Below, piece after piece: positions 1-5,027 of a stretch of 5,027 nucleotides of DNA (position 1 is its first letter; each line of letters begins with the position of its first letter). Source of the stretch: Lentzea sp. (GTDB lineage: Bacteria > Actinomycetota > Actinomycetes > Mycobacteriales > Pseudonocardiaceae). The position numbers and the translations under genes are program-made. Under the pieces are notes generated by a model, which saw only the letters and a program-made list of their open reading frames with translations, was not told where the DNA came from and did no database searches. The DNA lies in assembly GCA_030146905.1 (NCBI GenBank), contig JASLAV010000544.1, positions 1 to 5,027 of the forward strand, in the 5' to 3' direction.

Positions 1-1092
1 GCGTTGTACTCCAACGCCTCCGGGAAGGAGGGCACGTGGCGCGTCGACTCGAAGAACGTGCTCGACCGGTACGCGCTGGCGAAGACGCACGACCTGGTGC
101 GCGACGTCCAGGCGGCGATGGACGTCTACGACATCTCCGGTGCGTGCCAGCTGGTGCGCGAGTACCTGGAGGTGCTGACGAACTGGTACGTGCGGCGGTC
201 GCGGCAGCGGTTCTGGGACGGTGAGCAGGACGCGATCGACACCCTGCACACCGTGCTGGAGGTCGTGACGCGCGTGACGGCGCCGTTGCTGCCGTACACG
301 ACCGAGGTCGTGTGGCGCGGGCTCACCGGCGGGCGTTCGGTGCACCTGACGGACTTCCCGTCGGTGTCGGACCTGCCGGCGGACGACGCGCTGGTGGTGG
401 CGATGGACGAGGTGCGCGATGTGTGCTCCACGGCGTTGTCGCTGCGCAAGGCGAACAAGCTGCGCGTGCGGCTTCCGTTGGCGCGCTTGACCGTCGCCTC
501 GCCGCTGGCGGCGTCGCTGGAGGACTTCGCCGGGATCGTGCGCGACGAGGTCAACGTCAAGGAGGTGTCGCTGTCCACGGACGTCGACGCCTACGGGCAG
601 TTCCAGCTCGTCGTGAACGCGCGTGCCGCCGGTCCGAGGCTCGGGCCGAACGTGCAGAAGGTCATCAAGGCCGTCAAGGCCGGTGACTGGTCCCTCGAGG
701 ACGGTCGCGTGGTGGCCGCCGGTGTCGAGCTGTTCGAGGGCGAGTACGAACAGCGCCTGGTGGCAACGGATCCGGCCGCCACGGCGGCGCTGCCGGGCGG
801 TGCGGGCGTCGTCGTGCTCGACACGGTGGTGACGCCGGAGCTGGAGGCCGAGGGCGTCGCGCGCGACCTGGTGCGCGTGGTGCAGCAGGCGCGCAAGGAC
901 GCCCAGCTCGACGTGTCCGACCGGATCACGTTGACGCTGGAGCTCCCGGAGGCGGTGCGCTCGGCCGTGGAGCCGCACCTGGCGTTCGTGCAGGCGGAGA
1001 CCCTGACGTCGTCCGTGGTGTTCGGCTCCGGCGCGTCGGAGGGCACCGTCGGTGACGGTCTGAAGGTCAAGGTGGCCGTCGCCAAGGCCTGA
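1..1092 (+). CDS. ileS: Isoleucyl-tRNA synthetase, C-terminal part (5' end outside window)
   Basis: Isoleucyl-tRNA synthetase charges tRNA-Ile with isoleucine in the cytosol. Only the last 363 codons are present, against a usual length of roughly 1040 residues. The reading frame is open from base 1, so the TTG at base 4 is an internal Leu codon and not a start. The HIGH and KMSKS catalytic motifs would lie upstream. Visible here is the anticodon-binding helical domain (fragment residues about 15-140), with the NWYVRRSRQRFW signature near residues 61-72. That form is typical of the eukaryote-like (IleS2) class found in actinobacteria rather than the E. coli class. The remainder (about 150-363) matches the C-terminal extension of that class (DUF5915-like), including a GPRLGPNVQKVIKAVKAGDW stretch near 211-230. 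The frame ends in TGA just before a strong terminator. IleS2 enzymes are generally less sensitive to mupirocin, but that cannot be judged from this fragment. Identity is firm; the class is inferred from the C-terminal signature. Confidence 0.96.
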   Translation, partial: ALYSNASGKEGTWRVDSKNVLDRYALAKTHDLVRDVQAAMDVYDISGACQLVREYLEVLTNWYVRRSRQRFWDGEQDAIDTLHTVLEVVTRVTAPLLPYTTEVVWRGLTGGRSVHLTDFPSVSDLPADDALVVAMDEVRDVCSTALSLRKANKLRVRLPLARLTVASPLAASLEDFAGIVRDEVNVKEVSLSTDVDAYGQFQLVVNARAAGPRLGPNVQKVIKAVKAGDWSLEDGRVVAAGVELFEGEYEQRLVATDPAATAALPGGAGVVVLDTVVTPELEAEGVARDLVRVVQQARKDAQLDVSDRITLTLELPEAVRSAVEPHLAFVQAETLTSSVVFGSGASEGTVGDGLKVKVAVAKA

Positions 1093-1102
1093 TCGTGGTG
1101 TG

Positions 1103-1136
1103 CGAAGGGCCGCTGTCTTCGGACAGCGGCCCTTCG
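1103..1136 (+). terminator. Rho-independent terminator after ileS
   Basis: A perfect 15-bp inverted repeat (1103-1117 with 1122-1136) encloses the loop TTCG (1118-1121). The closing C-G pair makes this the exceptionally stable cUUCGg tetraloop. A short T-containing tail (TCTTGTTC) follows. It begins 10 bases after the ileS stop codon and ends before the next promoter, so it should insulate the downstream gene from ileS transcription. Confidence 0.93.
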
Positions 1137-1154
1137 TCTTGTTCGCGGGAAAAA

Positions 1155-1177
1155 CTGTCAGACCCCGTCGCTACGGT
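1155..1177 (+). promoter_or_regulatory. RecA-NDp / PafBC-like promoter
   Basis: The element reads cTGTCAG (1155-1161), then ten bases, then the -10 hexamer TACGGT (1172-1177). The actinobacterial LexA-independent DNA-damage promoter (RecA-NDp, recognised with the activator PafBC) is described as tTGTCRgtg-N8-TAnnnT. This site matches TGTCR and TAnnnT at exactly the same spacing but has GAC in place of GTG. The spacing between the two boxes is too short for an ordinary -35/-10 pair, which also suits an activator-dependent promoter. The predicted start near 1184 would leave a leader of about 27 bases before the ATG at 1211. That a promoter lies here is likely; that PafBC controls it is inferred. 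Confidence 0.62.
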
Positions 1178-1210
1178 TTCTTTTGAGGCCAACCAGCGAA
1201 GGGGACGACG

Positions 1211-2149
1211 ATGGCCATGACTGGGGGATGGCGCGTCCTCGTGGGCGCACTGCTCCTTTCGGCGGGTGCGGTGGTGCCCGCCACCGCGTCGGCCGATGAG
1301 GTTTCCGCTTGCGGCTCATGGGAGTTCGTCGAACTGCCGGTGCCGCCGGCGGTGCAGAGCGGCGGGGTCGTCTCCGGCGCAGGCTCGTTCGCCGTCGGCA
1401 ACGGGTCGTTCCGGTCGATGGACGGCACCACCGTGCTCGTGTGGAAGGACGGGCAGCTGGCCGACCAGCTCTCCTTCTTCCGCAACGGGGTGGTGGCGCA
1501 CGACGTGAACTCGTCCGGCGTGGTGGTGCTGTCGGCGCACACGTTCCCGGCGGCTTCTCGTTGGCAGGGCGGCGTTTTCGAGTCGCTGCAGGGCTTACCG
1601 GGCGAGCACCGGGTCGAGGCGCTCGACGTGAACGAGCGCGGCGACGTGCTGGGCCGCTCCGACGGCAAACCCGTCGTCTGGCCGGCCGGTTCCGCTGTGC
1701 CGCAACGGGTCGCGGGCACCGACGCCGGCTGGACGCCGGTGGGCGTCGCCGACGACGGCTCGGTGCTCGTGTCGTCGGCGTCCGGCGCGCAGTGGGTCCG
1801 CCCGTCGGGCGTGGTGCCGCTCGGCGACGTGCAGGTGCGTGCGGTGCGCGGTTCGTACGCGGTCGGGATTGCGGACTCGGAGGTCGTGCGGTGGGACCTG
1901 TCCGGTGCCGTGAGCGAGCCGTTCGGCTTCGCGGCGGACGCGGTGGCGGTGAACTCCCGCGGTCACGTGCTGGGCAAGTCGCTGTGGGGCGGCACGGAGT
2001 TGTGGGAGAGCCCCGGCCGCTCGGTCCCGGTGCCCGGTGGCGCGCCGGTCGTCTCGGTGACCGACGAGGGCGACCTCTACGGCTCGACCGGGAGCGGTCC
2101 GCTGCTGCTGGACTGCGCCGGGGGTGCGCGGTGGGCTGTGCCTGAGTGA
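1211..2149 (+). CDS. Secreted HAF-repeat-like protein, probable beta-propeller
   Basis: A 312-residue exported protein of unknown function. Residues 1-28 look like a Sec signal peptide: Arg8, a hydrophobic core at 9-23, and an ASA cleavage site before Asp29. The mature part contains degenerate repeats of the form (A/D)V-N-x-x-G-x-V-L-G-x-S ending in V-W or L-W. The clearest begin near residues 97 (DVNSSGVVVLSA), 137 (ALDVNERGDVLGRS) and 244 (AVAVNSRGHVLGKS), with weaker ones near 55, 178, 211 and 282. This resembles the extracellular HAF repeat family, and a period of 33-44 residues suits blades of a beta-propeller. The mature chain has only two cysteines, Cys34 and Cys302, one near each end. 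The ATG at 1211 is chosen because AAGGGG at 1199-1204 lies six bases upstream; the ATG at 1217 would be spaced less well. The gene stands alone between a terminator and a convergent gene. The fold is an inference and no enzymatic motif is visible. Confidence 0.85.
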   Translation: MAMTGGWRVLVGALLLSAGAVVPATASADEVSACGSWEFVELPVPPAVQSGGVVSGAGSFAVGNGSFRSMDGTTVLVWKDGQLADQLSFFRNGVVAHDVNSSGVVVLSAHTFPAASRWQGGVFESLQGLPGEHRVEALDVNERGDVLGRSDGKPVVWPAGSAVPQRVAGTDAGWTPVGVADDGSVLVSSASGAQWVRPSGVVPLGDVQVRAVRGSYAVGIADSEVVRWDLSGAVSEPFGFAADAVAVNSRGHVLGKSLWGGTELWESPGRSVPVPGGAPVVSVTDEGDLYGSTGSGPLLLDCAGGARWAVPE

Positions 2150-2209
2150 CGGCGGGGCCGCGGCCCGGTCAGGAGCCTGGTCGCGGTACCCGCCGTCATC
2201 CCGGCGTGC

Positions 2210-2228
2210 CCGGTCCTGGTCGGACCGG
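2210..2228. terminator. Small intergenic hairpin, possible accessory terminator
   Basis: A 7-bp GC-rich inverted repeat (2210-2216 with 2222-2228) has a 5-base loop (TGGTC). It sits two bases before the larger hairpin at 2231-2270 in the convergent intergenic region. It may assist termination on either strand, but it is short and has no T-tract, so it could be incidental. Confidence 0.4.
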
Positions 2229-2230
2229 CC

Positions 2231-2270
2231 TGCCCGGCCTCGTCGAACCGGTGCTCGACGAGGCCGGGCA
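2231..2270. terminator. Bidirectional terminator between convergent genes
   Basis: A perfect 16-bp inverted repeat (2231-2246 with 2255-2270) encloses an 8-base loop. It lies 81 bases after the stop codon of the secreted propeller gene and 15 bases past the stop codon of the aminopeptidase gene on the opposite strand. Being symmetrical, it can end transcription from both sides. It lacks a T-tract on either strand, which is common for terminators in high-GC actinobacteria. Confidence 0.82.
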
Positions 2271-2285
2271 GGTGCTAGCGACGCG

Positions 2286-3348
<1,063 letters not shown>

Positions 3349-4836
3349 ATGGTCCGGGTGGGTGACGTTACGGTCGTACTGGGCATCGGCGCTGCCGTGC
3401 TGCTGATCTCGGTGATCGCGGTGCGCGTGTCGACCCGCCTCGGCCTGCCCTCGTTGCTGCTGTACCTCGGCATCGGGGTGCTGCTCGGCGAGTCGGTGGT
3501 GGGCATCAGGTTCGACGACGCCGATCTCACCCAGTCCCTCGGCATCGCCGCGCTCGTGCTGATCCTGACCGAGGGCGGGCTCACGACCCGGTGGAAATCG
3601 GTCAAGTCCTCGTTGCGGCTGGGCATCGCACTGTCCACAGTGGCCGTTGTGGTCAGCGTCGCCGTGACGGGGACGGCGTTGCACTTCCTGCTGGGCCTCG
3701 ATTGGCGGATGGCGCTGCTGTGGGGCGCGGTGCTGTCGTCCACGGACGCGGCCGCCGTGTTCAGCGTCCTGCGGTCGTTGGGCGTCGGCGCACGGCTCAC
3801 CGGTGCTCTCGAACTGGAATCAGGTCTCAACGACGCACCGGTCTACATCGCGGTCGTGCTGCTGGCCTCCTCCGACCGGATCTCGTGGACCGCGCCGCTG
3901 CTGGTCGTCTACGAACTGGCCGCGGGCGCGCTCATCGGTGTCGCGCTGGGCGTCTTCGGCGGCGCGGGGCTGAGACGTGCCGCTTTGCCCGCCACCGGTC
4001 TGTACCCGCTCGCGACCGTCGCGGTGTGCGTGCTCGCCTACACCGCGGGCGACCTCGCGCACGCCTCCGGGTTCCTCGCCACCTACGTCGCCGCGCTCGT
4101 GCTCGGCAACTTCCGCCTGCCGCACCGCGCCGACACGCTCTCGTTCGCCGAGGGCCTCGGCTGGCTCGCGCAGATCGGGCTCTTCGTCCTGCTCGGCCTC
4201 TACGCCTCGCCGTCGCGGCTGCTGGACGTGCTGTTCCCCGCGCTCGTCGCGGGTGTGGTGCTGACCTTCGCGGCGCGGCCGTTGTCGGTGGTGCTCTCCT
4301 CGCTGCCGTTCAAGGTCCCGTGGCGGGAACAGGCGTTCCTGTCGTGGTCGGGGCTGCGGGGCGCGGTGCCGATCGTGTTCGCGCTGATCCCGTTGATCCA
4401 GGGGGTCGAAGGCGCACGCGAACTGGTCGACGTCGTGTTCGTGCTGGTCATCGTGTTGACGGTGGTGCAGGGAACGACGTTGCCGGTCCTGGCGCGGCGC
4501 CTCGGGCTGGTGCGGGCGGGCGAGCCGCAGGAGGTCCAGGTCGACTCCTCGCCGCTGGACGAGCTGGGCGCCGAACTGCTGCAGGTGCACATCCAGCGCG
4601 GGTCGAAGCTGCACGGCGTCTACATGTCCGAGCTGCGGCTGCCGAGCGGTGCCACCGTCAGCCTCGTGGTGCGCGGCGGGAAGAGTTTCACGCCACAGCC
4701 GACCACCCGGCTGCAGACGGAGGACCAGCTGCTCATCGTCACCACGGAGGAGGCGCGCGAGACCGCTGAGCGGCGCGTTCGCGCGGTCGACAGGGCGGGC
4801 CGCTACGCCAGGTGGAAGGGCGAGACCGGCGAATAG
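3349..4836 (+). CDS. CPA1-type K+(Na+)/H+ antiporter with RCK_C domain
   Basis: A 495-residue inner-membrane exchanger of the monovalent cation:proton antiporter-1 family, closest in layout to NhaP2/CvrA potassium/proton antiporters. Residues 1-388 form the transporter, with roughly 12-13 hydrophobic segments starting at 6-27, 31-47, 62-78 and 91-115. Family motifs visible are SSTDAAAVFSVLR (130-142), the ESGLNDAP ion-binding motif (157-164, with Asn161-Asp162), and SWSGLRGAVPI (332-342, with Arg337). The Asn-Asp pair is the form linked to electroneutral exchange in CPA1. After the last membrane segment (about 359-382) and a short linker, residues about 396-466 match an RCK_C (TrkA-C) ligand-binding domain, followed by a charged tail. 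There is no Rossmann RCK_N domain and no C-terminal CorC_HlyC domain, so it is shorter than Gram-negative NhaP2. The likely job is K+ export and pH or osmotic balance, gated by a small ligand at the RCK_C domain. K+ rather than Na+ as substrate is inferred from the domain layout. Confidence 0.93.
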   Translation: MVRVGDVTVVLGIGAAVLLISVIAVRVSTRLGLPSLLLYLGIGVLLGESVVGIRFDDADLTQSLGIAALVLILTEGGLTTRWKSVKSSLRLGIALSTVAVVVSVAVTGTALHFLLGLDWRMALLWGAVLSSTDAAAVFSVLRSLGVGARLTGALELESGLNDAPVYIAVVLLASSDRISWTAPLLVVYELAAGALIGVALGVFGGAGLRRAALPATGLYPLATVAVCVLAYTAGDLAHASGFLATYVAALVLGNFRLPHRADTLSFAEGLGWLAQIGLFVLLGLYASPSRLLDVLFPALVAGVVLTFAARPLSVVLSSLPFKVPWREQAFLSWSGLRGAVPIVFALIPLIQGVEGARELVDVVFVLVIVLTVVQGTTLPVLARRLGLVRAGEPQEVQVDSSPLDELGAELLQVHIQRGSKLHGVYMSELRLPSGATVSLVVRGGKSFTPQPTTRLQTEDQLLIVTTEEARETAERRVRAVDRAGRYARWKGETGE

Positions 4837-4842
4837 TCGGTC

Positions 4843-4869
4843 CCCGATGCTTCTCACGATGTGATCGGG
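4843..4869 (+). terminator. Weak hairpin after the antiporter gene, possible terminator
   Basis: CCCGAT (4843-4848) pairs with ATCGGG (4864-4869), and an inner CAC/GTG pair (4855-4857 with 4861-4863) extends the helix past a six-base bulge. It begins six bases after the stop codon, where a terminator is expected. No T-tract follows and the stem is short. An alternative pairing of GGTCCC (4839-4844) with GGGACC (4884-4889) competes with it. Confidence 0.35.
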
Positions 4870-4871
4870 TG

Positions 4872-4901
4872 TCGACGAGCGCCGGGACCCTCCGCTAACG
4901 T
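4872..4901 (+). promoter_or_regulatory. Promoter of the riboswitch leader
   Basis: TCGACG (4872-4877, four of six matches to TTGACA) and TAACGT (4896-4901, a good TANNNT -10) are separated by 18 bases. The predicted start falls at about 4907-4909, exactly where the first riboswitch helix begins. This agreement with an independently identified RNA supports the call. Confidence 0.72.
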
Positions 4902-4907
4902 CGTCGG

Positions 4908-5024
4908 CAGGTCATGAGAGCCAGCGTCAAGCCCAAGCTTGCTGGCCGGCAACCCTCCAACCGCGGTGGGGTGCCCTTGGTGAGGACCTGGTCCGGCGCG
5001 TGGGGCGCCGGTCAAGCGCGGGCC
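4908..5024 (+). promoter_or_regulatory. SAM-IV riboswitch aptamer
   Basis: This RNA leader binds S-adenosylmethionine and normally lowers expression of the following gene when SAM is plentiful. The conserved SAM-IV sequence is recognisable throughout, closely resembling the Mycobacterium tuberculosis example. P1 pairs 4908-4913 with 4985-4990 (CAGGTC/GACCTG). P2 pairs 4920-4925 with 4941-4946 (GCCAGC/GCTGGC), capped by an AAGC/GCTT hairpin. P3 (about 4948-4975) has GGCA/TGCC at its base and the CCGCGG loop region at 4961-4966. A hairpin beyond P1 pairs 4993-4999 with 5005-5011 (CCGGCGC/GCGCCGG). The terminal AAGCGCGGG (5014-5022) can pair with the P3 loop (CCGCG 4961-4965 with CGCGG 5017-5021), the pseudoknot expected of this class. 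The aptamer looks complete, but the expression platform and regulated gene, probably for methionine, cysteine or SAM metabolism, are outside the window. Helices were assigned by eye. Confidence 0.93.
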
Positions 5025-5027
5025 TTC

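Noticed and set aside
1309..2145. 278-codon + strand frame inside the propeller gene
   Set aside because: The translation is dominated by Arg, Gly and Ala, typical of a shifted GC-rich frame. The frame at 1211 has a signal peptide, a ribosome site and repeats.
2155..2166. 12-bp palindrome GGGCCGCGGCCC just after the propeller gene stop
   Set aside because: It has no loop, so it is a poor RNA hairpin, and such palindromes arise often in GC-rich DNA.
3820..4857. 345-codon open frame antisense to the antiporter
   Set aside because: Long antisense frames are expected in GC-rich genes. The translation is low-complexity, rich in Arg, Gln, Glu and His, and no ribosome site or family match is visible.

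Overview
The window is very GC-rich (about 70% by eye), with strong GC preference at third codon positions, TANNNT-type -10 elements and terminators lacking long U-tracts. With a SAM-IV type riboswitch, an isoleucyl-tRNA synthetase of the eukaryote-like type and a close relative of Streptomyces griseus aminopeptidase, this points to a high-GC actinomycete, probably of the Pseudonocardiales (Lentzea/Saccharothrix-like). The genus is an inference.

Layout, left to right. (1) 1-1092, + strand: the C-terminal third of ileS, cut by the window edge, closed by a perfect 15-bp terminator hairpin with a cUUCGg tetraloop (1103-1136). (2) 1155-1177: a promoter-like element resembling the RecA-NDp / PafBC DNA-damage promoter, followed by a 312-residue secreted protein built from HAF-like repeats (1211-2149), probably a small beta-propeller of unknown function. 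(3) 2150-2285: a short convergent intergenic region with two consecutive hairpins, the second a perfect 16-bp stem that can serve both strands. (4) 2286-3218, - strand: a secreted M28 family zinc aminopeptidase with all metal ligands and catalytic residues present. (5) 3219-3348: a 130-bp divergent control region. (6) 3349-4836, + strand: a CPA1-type K+/H+ (or Na+/H+) antiporter with a cytosolic RCK_C (TrkA-C) domain. (7) 4837-5027: a short leader region with a good promoter and an apparently complete SAM-IV riboswitch aptamer (4908-5024). Its expression platform and regulated gene lie beyond the right edge.

The genes do not form an operon or an obvious pathway. Each has its own regulatory or terminator signals and the strands alternate, so this is ordinary chromosomal core/accessory sequence: translation, two exported proteins, ion homeostasis, and the leader of a SAM-regulated gene. 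I see no mobile element, CRISPR array, defence locus or clear undescribed multi-gene system. The best leads are the DNA-damage-type promoter in front of an exported propeller protein, the layout of that propeller, and the riboswitch at the right edge.
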